Below are positions 17,318 to 25,846 of a stretch of DNA of 64,000 nucleotides, piece by piece. The notes beneath the pieces were generated by a model. It was not told the DNA's origin, did not search any database, and worked only from the letters and a program-made list of their open reading frames with translations. Each line of letters opens with the position of its first letter. Position 1 is the first letter of the stretch. The position numbers were made by a program, and so were the translations under genes. Source of the stretch: an uncultured Methanobrevibacter sp. (lineage in GTDB: Archaea; Methanobacteriota; Methanobacteria; Methanobacteriales; Methanobacteriaceae); assembly GCF_902774605.1 (NCBI RefSeq), contig NZ_CACYJE010000004.1:1-64000 (forward strand). Direction: 5' to 3'.

Positions 17318-19138
17318 ATGTCAAGTATGAGCAGCGTGGCGGGACTATCAAAATACATTAAAACCCTGCCGAAAACTAGATTTACAATAATTGGAATAGT
17401 GATATTGAGTTTTTTAATTGGAAGCGTTTATTATCTAATCGATTTCATACCTAACCAGGGACTAATCCTTGATTTCATTTATGGAGGATTATTCGGTTTT
17501 ATGGTATTGGGCGTATCATCCATCATGAGCGGTGCCCTGAACCAGCAGGTCATCAAGTCACTTCATGGAATCAACATGAAAATAAAGCATTCAATGTTCT
17601 TATCATGCATCTCCATGTTTATCCTAGGCGTTTTCATCATTTTAGGATGCATAATTTCCAGAATAATAAACATTGACATATTCATAAACTCCGCACTGTT
17701 CGGCTGCGTCATAATATACGGATTCAACACCCTGGTTTTCTGGGCAACATCCAAGGTCAGGTTCACTGCAGCCGCAATAACCGGTTTTATCCAGCCTATC
17801 CTGATTTTAGCAATGTATGTGCTGATATCATTCCTATTCGTGGACACCAGTTTCATGGGGCCTGTGCTCCTTCAGGTCATGCTGAAGGCATTGATAGCCT
17901 CAATAATATTTGTCCTAGCGATATATGCATTCATCACAATCATCGCATCCCCATTCAAAAAGAATCTGGGAATCGGAGTGCTGGACCTGTTAAGCCTATT
18001 TATTGCACACATGAATGAGGGATCAAATTCCCTTGAGGGATTGTTTGAAAACATGAGCGAAGCAATCGACACCATCGTCACTTTTGTCAGCTTCAAAACC
18101 GAAAACGGAATCAAAGCATTATTCATATCCCCCTCCGTTCATCCAGGGCCATTAGGAGACCTTGGAGGTTCAAACATGCCTACACTGCTTGCAAATAAGT
18201 TCGACCATTTCACAATGGTTGCCCATGGACCATCCACCCATGACTTCAACCCGATTGCGGTTTCAGAAATCGACAAGGTGGAAGATGCCATCAAGAACGG
18301 ATTGGCCAAGGTGGAATACTCCCAGGACGCAAGCAGGTTCATCAGGTACAATTCAGAAAAGGCAAACATTGGAGTGCAGTTCTTCAATGAGGGAATGGTC
18401 ATACTGTCCACATTCGCCCCAGAAGCGGTTGACGACATTGAGTTCGGAGTGGGATTGACCATGATGGCCCAAAGCAGAAACAAATGCCATGTTAAGGATT
18501 CCATAATTGTTGACTGCCACAATTCATTCACCCCTGAAAGCGGAGAGGTCCTTCCCGGAAACGCTGAAGTGTTCCAGCTGATAGACGTTATCGATAAAAT
18601 CGACCCTGACCAGACCAAGCATGAAATCAAGGTCGGATGCCATGCCAATAACCTCAATGACATGGACAAGCAGGAAGGAATCGGGGAAAGCGGACTGAAA
18701 ATCATAGTCATTGAAGTGGACAATCAAAGAACAGCATATGTCCTTTTTGACTCAAACAATATGGAGCGCGGATTCAGACAGGAGATCATGGATGCAGTGA
18801 GCGATTTGGAGATAGATGAGATTGAAGTCATGACCACTGACACCCACACCGTAAACACCCTCTCAAGAGGATACAATCCAGTGGGAATATCTAAAAGGGA
18901 AGAACTCATCGAACATGTTAAAATCAGCATAAAAGAAGCGATAGAAGATTTGGAAAAAGTAGAGGTTGGAACTGGAACTGAAAAAATTAGAAACCTCAAC
19001 ACTTTCGGCCCAAAGAATTCAACAGAATTGATTTCAACAATCAGTTCAGTGGTGGCCGTCAGTAAAATTATAGCTCCAGTCTTGCTTATTACAGCATTAT
19101 TGATAGTATTTATATGGATTTTCTTCGGGGGACTATAA
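17318..19138 (+). CDS. DUF2070 family membrane protein
   Basis: A ~606-residue archaeal membrane protein. The first ~230 residues hold about six to seven hydrophobic segments. The rest is a soluble domain with the family block SPSVHPGPLGDLGGSNMP, MVAHGPSTHDFNP and DTHTVNTLSRGYNPVG; a last hydrophobic segment ends the protein. The conserved His and Asp residues look like a metal or hydrolytic site, but no activity is established to my knowledge. The start at 17318 follows GGGG by five bases; an ATG at 17291 has no site. Confidence 0.82.
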   Translation: MSSMSSVAGLSKYIKTLPKTRFTIIGIVILSFLIGSVYYLIDFIPNQGLILDFIYGGLFGFMVLGVSSIMSGALNQQVIKSLHGINMKIKHSMFLSCISMFILGVFIILGCIISRIINIDIFINSALFGCVIIYGFNTLVFWATSKVRFTAAAITGFIQPILILAMYVLISFLFVDTSFMGPVLLQVMLKALIASIIFVLAIYAFITIIASPFKKNLGIGVLDLLSLFIAHMNEGSNSLEGLFENMSEAIDTIVTFVSFKTENGIKALFISPSVHPGPLGDLGGSNMPTLLANKFDHFTMVAHGPSTHDFNPIAVSEIDKVEDAIKNGLAKVEYSQDASRFIRYNSEKANIGVQFFNEGMVILSTFAPEAVDDIEFGVGLTMMAQSRNKCHVKDSIIVDCHNSFTPESGEVLPGNAEVFQLIDVIDKIDPDQTKHEIKVGCHANNLNDMDKQEGIGESGLKIIVIEVDNQRTAYVLFDSNNMERGFRQEIMDAVSDLEIDEIEVMTTDTHTVNTLSRGYNPVGISKREELIEHVKISIKEAIEDLEKVEVGTGTEKIRNLNTFGPKNSTELISTISSVVAVSKIIAPVLLITALLIVFIWIFFGGL

Positions 19139-19405
19139 GTACATTGTGAATAATGTATAAGCGATTACCCAAACGAAGTAAAATGGTGCAATACCATCCC
19201 ATAGCCATTGGGTGAATCCTGAAATTTCATCCCCTGCCATTCTTTGACAGGCTTGACCAACAAAATACAGGATAATAAGTGCAATAAAGAATGCAAATAT
19301 ATCATTTTTGAATCCGAACCAACCTAAGGTCAGTGCGGTTGAAATGAACGCTGCTATGAGTGCCGCAATAATGTGAATACTAGTAACTTTTATAGTTGTG
19401 TCCAT
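19133..19405 (-). CDS. Small membrane protein, EMC6-like
   Basis: A 90-residue protein with three hydrophobic segments (around residues 8-28, 33-52 and 68-88) and the short loop CQRMAGDEISGFTQWLWDGIAPF. Size, topology and conserved loop resemble the archaeal proteins annotated as EMC6-like, relatives of a subunit of the ER membrane protein insertion complex. Its 3' end overlaps the convergent DUF2070 gene by six bases. Function in methanogens is inferred only from the family. Confidence 0.6.
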   Translation of the reverse strand: MDTTIKVTSIHIIAALIAAFISTALTLGWFGFKNDIFAFFIALIILYFVGQACQRMAGDEISGFTQWLWDGIAPFYFVWVIAYTLFTMYL

Positions 19406-19489
19406 TCATATCCTCCTAAAATTAAATAGATTAATATAATTTTAGTTATTATAATATATTAAAGTATTGATTGAACAAGGTGTTAAACA

Positions 19490-21487
19490 ATGAAGTCCAT
19501 GTCTAACGTTGACATTTATACAGTAAGTAATGAACTGAATAATTTATTAAGCGGAGCTAGAGTCGACAAATCATTCCAGCCAACGAAGGATATTGTCGTG
19601 ATGAGATTCCACGTTCCCGGAACCGGCAGAATCGATTTGGTTATGCAATGCGGTTCAAGGATACATACCAGCCAGTACCCTCTGGAAAACCCTACCACCC
19701 CGCCGACATTCCCCATGCTTTTGAGGAAAAGAATCAAGGGCGCGCATGTCGAAAGCGTAAAGCAGCATAACTTTGACCGCGTGGTTGAGATAAGAGTTAA
19801 GAAGGACAAATATTACACAATCATCGTGGAATTGTTCGACAAGGGAAACATTATCCTTCTGGATGATGAGAACAACATTATCCTGCCGCTTAAGCGCAAG
19901 CATTGGAGCAGCCGTGACATCAGTTCCAAAAAGGAGTACGTTTTCCCTGAAGAGCGCGGAATAAATCCTATCAGCGTTACTGAAGAGGAATTCAAGGACC
20001 TGTTTAAGGACGCTGAAAGCGATGCTGTAAGGACACTTGCAAAGAATGGTCTTGGAAGCCTGTATGCAGAAGAGATCATCAAACGTGCAAATGAAAGCGT
20101 CGAAATCGATAAGAACACTCCAAACAGTGAAATAACCGATGAGCAGTTAGCCGGACTTTATAATGGATTTAAGGACCTGTTCGATAATTTAACCGATGAC
20201 AATGTCAAGCCACAAATTGTTAAAAAGGATTCCAAGGAAGATGTTGTCGCATTGGACTTGAAAAAATATGAGGATTTTGAAAAGACATATTATGAATCAT
20301 TCAATGAGGCCTGCGATGAGTTTTACTCCAAAAAGGTCAACGCCGACATAAAGAGTGTCAAGGAGTCAGCCTGGAACAAGAAGGTAAACAAGTTTGAAAA
20401 AAGGTTACGTTTACAAGAAGAAACACTTGATAATTTTTACAAGACCATCGAAGATAGTCAACATAAGGGAGAGGTTATTTATTCTAATTACCCGACAATC
20501 GAAAACATCATTAATGTTGTAAACCAGGCAAGGAGTAAAGATTACAGTTTCAAAGAAATTGGCAAAACATTGAAAAAAGCCAAGAAGGACGGAATGCCAG
20601 AAGCCCAAATCTACGAATCAATAGACAAGCTGGGAGTATTGACACTAAACATTGATGAGACATCATTGATCATCGATCCAAAATTGACAATACCTGAAAA
20701 TGCTGAAAACTATTATGAAAAAGCTAAAAAAGCAAAAAGAAAAACCAAAGGTGCCCTAATAGCTATTGAAAATACCAAAAAACAATTGGAAAACATCAAG
20801 GCCAAAAAGGACATTGCAATGGAGAAAATCGACGTTCCCCGCAAAAGGGTTAAGAAGAACCTCAAATGGTATGAGAAATTGAGATGGTTCATAAGCTCAG
20901 ACAACATACTGGTCGTTGGAGGGCGCGATGCAAACAGCAACGAGAACGTGGTTAAAAAATATCTCGACCCGAACGACATATACCTGCACGCAGACATACA
21001 TGGTGCGTCATCAACTGCCATAAAATTAAACGGGGCCAAGTTAAATGACAATATCCTTAAAGAATCCGGAGAGTTTGCGGCATCATTTTCATCTGCTTGG
21101 TCGTTGGGCTTCTCATCACAGGACGTGTTCTGGGTTCATCCCGACCAGGTTTCAAAAACCCCCGAAGCAGGGGAGTTTCTGGCGAAAGGATCATTTGTAA
21201 TAAGGGGCCACCGCAACTACATCAGGGGAGCCAGGGTGAAACTGGCCGTCGGTATCGTTGATTATGAAGGAAAAAGAATCATGGCCGGCCCAATAGAAGC
21301 TGTTGAAGCACACTGTGACAATTACGTTGTAATAAAACCAGGATTTACAAAAAAAGAAGCCATAGCTAAAAAAATCATCAGTAAAATAAACGAGGACGAC
21401 CTATTGACATTGGATGACATCATACGTGTCCTGCCGTCCGGAAAATGCGACATTGATGAGGAATATCATCAAAGAAAAAAAATATGA
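19490..21487 (+). CDS. rqcH: Ribosome quality control protein RqcH (NEMF/Tae2, NFACT family)
   Basis: 665-residue NFACT protein that binds stalled large subunits carrying peptidyl-tRNA and adds C-terminal tails in bacteria and eukaryotes. The NFACT-N domain (1-~200) carries the Asp-Arg pair in QHNFDRVVEI. A long charged coiled coil covers about 270-460. The NFACT-R domain begins near 465 with WYEKLRWFISSDNILVVGGRD and holds YLHADIHGASSTAIK. The C-terminus ends at about 660. AAGGTG lies seven bases before ATG. Assignment is strong; the tailing activity in this organism is inferred. Confidence 0.92.
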   Translation: MKSMSNVDIYTVSNELNNLLSGARVDKSFQPTKDIVVMRFHVPGTGRIDLVMQCGSRIHTSQYPLENPTTPPTFPMLLRKRIKGAHVESVKQHNFDRVVEIRVKKDKYYTIIVELFDKGNIILLDDENNIILPLKRKHWSSRDISSKKEYVFPEERGINPISVTEEEFKDLFKDAESDAVRTLAKNGLGSLYAEEIIKRANESVEIDKNTPNSEITDEQLAGLYNGFKDLFDNLTDDNVKPQIVKKDSKEDVVALDLKKYEDFEKTYYESFNEACDEFYSKKVNADIKSVKESAWNKKVNKFEKRLRLQEETLDNFYKTIEDSQHKGEVIYSNYPTIENIINVVNQARSKDYSFKEIGKTLKKAKKDGMPEAQIYESIDKLGVLTLNIDETSLIIDPKLTIPENAENYYEKAKKAKRKTKGALIAIENTKKQLENIKAKKDIAMEKIDVPRKRVKKNLKWYEKLRWFISSDNILVVGGRDANSNENVVKKYLDPNDIYLHADIHGASSTAIKLNGAKLNDNILKESGEFAASFSSAWSLGFSSQDVFWVHPDQVSKTPEAGEFLAKGSFVIRGHRNYIRGARVKLAVGIVDYEGKRIMAGPIEAVEAHCDNYVVIKPGFTKKEAIAKKIISKINEDDLLTLDDIIRVLPSGKCDIDEEYHQRKKI

Positions 21488-21493
21488 AAAAAG

Positions 21494-22213
21494 TTAATCC
21501 TGATAATCTTCAGGATTATACTCATAATATTCGTCAGGATTCATGACCACTACATCAATATTAGGGTTGAACTGACTTACGAAATTAGCGAAAATCGCAG
21601 GGTCTTGTTCTATTGGCGGGAAGGTATTGTAATGCATTGGAATGACCACCTTAGGGTTCATCCACATTGTACCGAGAGCCGCTTCAAAAGGACCCATTGT
21701 GAACTTGTCACCAATAGGAACCATCACGATGTCAGGCTTATAAATCGCGCCGACAATGTCCTTCATGTCACCGAACAATCCGGTATCACCGCAATGATAG
21801 ATCTTGGTTCCGTCTTCAAAGGTTATTAAAAAGCTTGCAGCGACACCGCCGGGAACTATCTCCTCAACCATGTCAATGTCTGATGAGTGTTTAGCTTCAA
21901 GCATTGTGAATTTAATATTTCTGAATATGAAGGAACCGCCTATATTAACACTAATGTTTCTTATACCTTGTTTTGCCAAAAAGAGTGAAATTTCATGGAT
22001 ACATGCTATAGGCGCATTGGTGCTGTTTGAAATTTCCAATGCATCACCAAAGTGGTCTGAGTGTCCATGAGTGAGCAAAATAATGTCAGGATTCAATTCC
22101 TCCACTGGAACCTGACAGGTGGGATTATTGCTAATGAACGGGTCAATCAGTATTTTCACGTCATCATCGGTGATTATCTCGAAGGCTGAATGGCCTAACC
22201 ATCTTATATCCAT
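21494..22213 (-). CDS. UPF0173 metal-dependent hydrolase (metallo-beta-lactamase fold)
   Basis: 239-residue protein with LTHGHSDHFGDA near residue 50, the HxHxDH metal motif, followed by later metal ligands in MLEAKHSS, YHCGDTGLFGD and VIPMHYNTFPPI. This set defines the UPF0173 family of metallo-beta-lactamase-fold hydrolases, whose substrates are mostly unknown. The start shares one base with the upstream stop (TAATG). The 3' end contains a perfect inverted repeat (21495-21503 and 21510-21518) that can end transcription from both convergent genes. Confidence 0.88.
   Translation of the reverse strand: MDIRWLGHSAFEIITDDDVKILIDPFISNNPTCQVPVEELNPDIILLTHGHSDHFGDALEISNSTNAPIACIHEISLFLAKQGIRNISVNIGGSFIFRNIKFTMLEAKHSSDIDMVEEIVPGGVAASFLITFEDGTKIYHCGDTGLFGDMKDIVGAIYKPDIVMVPIGDKFTMGPFEAALGTMWMNPKVVIPMHYNTFPPIEQDPAIFANFVSQFNPNIDVVVMNPDEYYEYNPEDYQD
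21495..21518. terminator. Shared terminator hairpin of rqcH and the UPF0173 gene
   Basis: Perfect 9-bp arms TAATCCTGA and TCAGGATTA with a six-base loop, lying in the last codons of the minus-strand gene and eight bases after the rqcH stop. Placement between convergent genes favours a terminator. Confidence 0.5.
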
Positions 22214-23382
22214 TATGCAGCACCACCATTTGCATTAGCGAGAAGAATCTTATCGTCCAGGGCGGATGCAATACTCCAGGTCTTTTCAAAGTCTGCCCTG
22301 ATGTTTGAAATGGACATCCTGTCGTTATAGATTGCTCCGTATTCCATATCATCCTTTCCTTCGGAGATGATCATCGCATATGAATCATCTGTTATCAGGT
22401 TGATTGTGTGCACCTTAGGCACGGTCCTAATGTGAACCCCTTGTTTTAAAAGAGAGGATATTAGGAACATGTAGGACATGTCTGATACGTCAAATTCGTT
22501 TATGATCACTCTTGAGTAGATTGTCGGAACATGTGATAGGAACCTGTCTGACAGGTCATTCAATGATGGAATTTCAAGCATTATCTCCTTGGTGACATTG
22601 ACCGCCAAGTTGTCGAATGCTTCCTGGGATGTCAAGACTCCTGTGTCTGAAAGAACATAGCTGTTCAATGATTTTGGAACAGGCAAGCTTTCAGGATGAT
22701 TAACATCTATTTTTATGTCTCTTGGAACAGCGTCAGGAGCAACTTGAGTTTGAGTATCTATGACTGGCTCAATTACCGGTTCTTCCTGGGCCAATGCCCT
22801 TTGAATTTCTTCAGTCTTATTGACTGGCTCTACAATGAATTCCGGAATCTCTTCGGCCACATGTTCGGCAGAACGCCTTTTAGGAGACCTTGTAACCTTC
22901 AACGGCTTTCCGTAGTGAGGAGTGAACTTGAGCTGTTCATACTCCATTTCATTCTCTTCCTGCTGTGGAGCAACATTCAGCACAGCCTTTGGATTTTCCT
23001 CCAATGATGATCCCAAAAAGTCACGGGTGGATAGGTTTTCATATTCATCCACGTTTAATTCAGCATAATCTTCTTCATCATATTCATTGTAATCTCTGCG
23101 AATTTTTAATGGACCTTCATTTTCATTTGATTTTCTTTCAAATCCTTTAAATGAATGAGAATTGTTTTCTCGAGATTCAATGAATTCTTTAATCATATTA
23201 GTTGTTCTTGTAGCATTTGAATCGACAAAATAGCTAACCAGTATTATTATTCCCACAATTGCAATAATAATACCCACTATTATAAGAAGGTCTAAAAGGT
23301 TATAGACACTGGATTCATAAGCTATGAGAACACCAATAACAAATAAAATAAAACCTGAAACTAATTTTATTGTATTTCCCAC
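22213..23382 (-). CDS. Unknown two-helix membrane protein with a cytoplasmic regulator-like domain, GTG start
   Basis: About 389 residues, function unknown. Two hydrophobic segments occupy the N-terminus. A long low-complexity charged and proline-containing linker (~70-240) follows. The C-terminal ~150 residues form a folded domain, with LNDLSDRFLSHVPTIYSR, then ISSLLKQGVHIRTVPKVH, LITDDSYAMIISEGK and GAIYNDRMSISNIRADFEKTW. The layout resembles the effector domain of TrmB-like or DUF1724 archaeal regulators, but this is only a resemblance. The GTG start at 23382 lies five bases after GGGTG. Confidence 0.65.
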   Translation of the reverse strand: MGNTIKLVSGFILFVIGVLIAYESSVYNLLDLLIIVGIIIAIVGIIILVSYFVDSNATRTTNMIKEFIESRENNSHSFKGFERKSNENEGPLKIRRDYNEYDEEDYAELNVDEYENLSTRDFLGSSLEENPKAVLNVAPQQEENEMEYEQLKFTPHYGKPLKVTRSPKRRSAEHVAEEIPEFIVEPVNKTEEIQRALAQEEPVIEPVIDTQTQVAPDAVPRDIKIDVNHPESLPVPKSLNSYVLSDTGVLTSQEAFDNLAVNVTKEIMLEIPSLNDLSDRFLSHVPTIYSRVIINEFDVSDMSYMFLISSLLKQGVHIRTVPKVHTINLITDDSYAMIISEGKDDMEYGAIYNDRMSISNIRADFEKTWSIASALDDKILLANANGGAA

Positions 23383-23565
23383 GTTTTCACCCTTATCAAT
23401 TATTATCACTCTATTATTTAACTATTATTTTATTTATTTAACACAGTTTATAAAGTTAATGGAAAAAATAATAATTCTAAATAAAAAAAAGAAATCAAGT
23501 AATACTTTTTAATAAAATAGTAATATTAATATACTAAGAAAACAAACATTTATATGGTGGAAAAA

Positions 23566-23772
23566 ATGTCAAAACTAAAAAAATTTTTCAAAGAAAATTC
23601 CGGCCAAGGAGCCGCAGAGTACATACTCCTCTTCGGAGGAGTGATAGTTATTGCATTGCTTGCTTTAACCATCTACAGATCATACATGAACACCAGCGAT
23701 GTCAGTTTAAAGGCAAAAGACGACATCATAGATGTTCGAAACACCATACTTGACAACAGAACCCATGTCTAA
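23566..23772 (+). CDS. Pilin-like protein with class III signal peptide (first of pair)
   Basis: 68-residue precursor. A short basic leader ([12 protein letters not shown]) is followed by [22 protein letters not shown]-x-A-E-Y/L before a hydrophobic helix is the archaeal class III signal, cut by an EppA-type prepilin peptidase to release type IV pilin-like subunits. Only ~35 residues follow the helix, so the mature subunit is tiny. The start at 23566 is five bases after GGTGG. Its stop overlaps the start of the next pilin gene. Confidence 0.85.
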   Translation: MSKLKKFFKENSGQGAAEYILLFGGVIVIALLALTIYRSYMNTSDVSLKAKDDIIDVRNTILDNRTHV

Positions 23773-23947
23773 GAAAAAGCTAGACAACAAAGGCCAAGGA
23801 AGCGCCGAACTAATCCTCATCATAGGAGGGCTAATAGTCATTGTGCTTCTGGTCGGAGGTTACATGTCAAACATAACAGAAAAAACACAAAACAACCTTC
23901 AAAACCTAATAAAACAAGAAAGAGATTTTATAATAAATAAAATATGA
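23765..23947 (+). CDS. Pilin-like protein with class III signal peptide (second of pair)
   Basis: 60-residue precursor with leader SKKKLDNKG, the class III motif [20 protein letters not shown] and a short hydrophilic tail. The ATG lies inside the end of the first pilin gene (ATGTCTAA), so its translation is probably coupled to the first. Both mature products would be small. Together they could form a thin type IV pilus or a minor-pilin pair; no motor or assembly genes are in the window. Confidence 0.83.
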   Translation: MSKKKLDNKGQGSAELILIIGGLIVIVLLVGGYMSNITEKTQNNLQNLIKQERDFIINKI

Positions 23948-23952
23948 AAAAT

Positions 23953-23967
23953 GAGAGTATCACTCTC
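23953..23967. terminator. Hairpin between pilin pair and polyferredoxin gene
   Basis: Six-bp arms GAGAGT and ACTCTC with a three-base loop, in the 19-base gap between the convergent genes and reaching the last base of the polyferredoxin stop. Confidence 0.4.
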
Positions 23968-24989
23968 TATTTTCCAACCAATAAATTACTTAAAATTTCA
24001 TTCCATGATTCAGAATTAATATTGTTCAATTTCATTGCTGTTCTGGACAATACCCTGATATCCTGAGGGCATGCAGTCACACAGGCGCCGCACAGGTTAC
24101 AGAAGTCCAGGTTAGTAACAGATTTTCCATCAACAATACTCACCGCATTACATGGACACACATCAAGACATGCATGACATGAATCACCCTTACATACCTT
24201 TTCATCGCTTTCACTTAATTCCAAAGTACCCTCGAATGGTTTTGTAATTGTGATTGCATCGACAGGGCAAATTTCAGAACACCAAGAGCAGTTAACGCAT
24301 GAACTTTCTGAAATGAATGTTTCACCGGTTATCTCAGGAACTTCAATTTCATCCCTCAGCATGCAAGTGGAACAGATTTGCTTGATTGCATCTTCCGGAC
24401 ATACTCTCTTACAAACTCCACAGAAGATACATTTATCCAGGTCCACTTCGATTGAATTGTTCAACACATCAACACTGGATGTGGGAATATTGTCAATAGC
24501 AATTGCTTCGGCAGGACACATGTCCGCACAGAAAGAACAATAGATGCATTTATCCCTATTGATTTCAATTTCTCCCCTAACCAGGTCTACAGGATTAGGA
24601 AGTCTTCTTTCAAACAGTATGGAATCCCTTGGGCACACTTCATGACATCTTCCACAGTATATGCATTCTCCATCATGCACACTTGATTCAACCTCCCAAA
24701 CAGGATAAGCCTTAATATCTTTAACGTCAGTTCCATCAATGGTTAAAGATAGTGAATCAAATGGACAGGCTACAGAGCATAATCCACATAACACGCATGA
24801 ATCAGCATTAATGGAAACCAAATCCATTTCTATCAATCCACGTGCTATAGGTACAATGGGCCCTAATCTTAATGAATCTGTTGGACACACGCCAACACAT
24901 ATTCCACAACCTACACAATTCTTATCTTTGTAAGATAATTTACGGTGTTCTTCACCCTCTCTTTCAATATTAAACATATTATCCCTCAT
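23967..24989 (-). CDS. Polyferredoxin with eight [4Fe-4S] motifs (FwdF-like)
   Basis: 340-residue iron-sulfur protein. Eight ferredoxin-type motifs can be counted, for example CVGCGICVGVCP at the N-terminus, CVLCGLCSVACP, CIYCGRCHEVCP, CIYCSFCADMCP, CIFCGVCKRVCP, CVNCSWCSEICP, a variant CKGDSCHACLDVCP, and CNLCGACVTACP. Eight clusters in ~340-350 residues match subunit F of tungsten formylmethanofuran dehydrogenase, which feeds low-potential electrons to CO2 reduction. Other fwd subunits are not nearby, so a different polyferredoxin is possible. The start overlaps the small ferredoxin's stop (ATGA). Confidence 0.8.
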   Translation of the reverse strand: MRDNMFNIEREGEEHRKLSYKDKNCVGCGICVGVCPTDSLRLGPIVPIARGLIEMDLVSINADSCVLCGLCSVACPFDSLSLTIDGTDVKDIKAYPVWEVESSVHDGECIYCGRCHEVCPRDSILFERRLPNPVDLVRGEIEINRDKCIYCSFCADMCPAEAIAIDNIPTSSVDVLNNSIEVDLDKCIFCGVCKRVCPEDAIKQICSTCMLRDEIEVPEITGETFISESSCVNCSWCSEICPVDAITITKPFEGTLELSESDEKVCKGDSCHACLDVCPCNAVSIVDGKSVTNLDFCNLCGACVTACPQDIRVLSRTAMKLNNINSESWNEILSNLLVGK

Positions 24990-25177
24990 GCTTTAGATAT
25001 GGCTTGATTTGGACAATTTTGTATACAAAGATCGCAATCGTCACAGTTTTCAGGGACGATTTTCACATCGCCGTCTTCCTCTATGATTGCTCCTTGTTCA
25101 CAAAGTTTAATACATAATCCTTGCACTGGACAATCTTGGATGTGTCCGCAAGCATCAGCGTCAATTTTTACTGCCAT
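24986..25177 (-). CDS. Two-cluster ferredoxin (FwdG-like)
   Basis: 63-residue ferredoxin. The C-terminal site CDDCDLCIQNCP is standard. The first site uses wider spacing (Cys in DADACGHIQDCPVQGLCIKLC), an unusual form. It precedes the polyferredoxin with an ATGA overlap, recalling the G-F order in Fwd operons. A TATA-like TTTATATG lies upstream on the minus strand near 25245. Assignment to Fwd is an inference. Confidence 0.75.
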   Translation of the reverse strand: MAVKIDADACGHIQDCPVQGLCIKLCEQGAIIEEDGDVKIVPENCDDCDLCIQNCPNQAISKA

Positions 25178-25271
25178 ATAACCACCTCAATTTTACATAA
25201 AAACCGGAGTTTCTATGTCAATTATATTATTTATCGAAATGCACATATAAACATATCGATTAATTTTTAGA

Positions 25272-25730
25272 TTATTCGATGAAATTCCCATTCTGATTAA
25301 TTTCCCCACGCCTAATCCGTGTTGATGAAATAGGATTTCCATCATAGGCTAACACAAAACTAACAACAACAATATCAAGAGGTTTCATGCCTTTAGAAAC
25401 TCTAATCTCATTAATCTTAACTGCAGTAGGTTCAGTCTCCTCACTGACAACAATAGCATCAAAATCAGGATCATAAATTGTAGTGCCGTAAGGATCCTCT
25501 AAGGGAATGACAATGAAATTGGACTTATCTGAAAAAAACGATTTAAGATTACTCATTCTCTCCTTACATGAATCAATATCGCCCTTCAAACCCCCGAAGG
25601 CATCTGAAGTAACGCCAATTTCAATTTCGCTACCAATCTCAAAAGCAGTCGATAACAATTTCTTATGACCGTCATGGAACTTGTCAAAGGTCCCGCCAAC
25701 AGCCACCTTAGAATATTTTTTAGAAGTCAT
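25272..25730 (-). CDS. coaD: Phosphopantetheine adenylyltransferase, archaeal type
   Basis: 152-residue nucleotidyltransferase that makes dephospho-CoA from 4'-phosphopantetheine and ATP. It has GGTFDKFHDGHKKLL near residue 12 (the HxGH motif) and ISSTRIRRGEI near the C-terminus, the family ISSTxxR motif. The length agrees with the archaeal form. It is a single gene between the ferredoxins and the surface protein. Confidence 0.92.
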   Translation of the reverse strand: MTSKKYSKVAVGGTFDKFHDGHKKLLSTAFEIGSEIEIGVTSDAFGGLKGDIDSCKERMSNLKSFFSDKSNFIVIPLEDPYGTTIYDPDFDAIVVSEETEPTAVKINEIRVSKGMKPLDIVVVSFVLAYDGNPISSTRIRRGEINQNGNFIE

Positions 25731-25846
25731 GATATTGTCCTAATTAGCTTAGTAATTAAATCTTTATTAAAACTTCTATAAATCATTAGCTATAAAAAAA
25801 AGAAAATTTGAAAAATTTTAAAAAAAAAAATAATAAAAGTAGTTAA

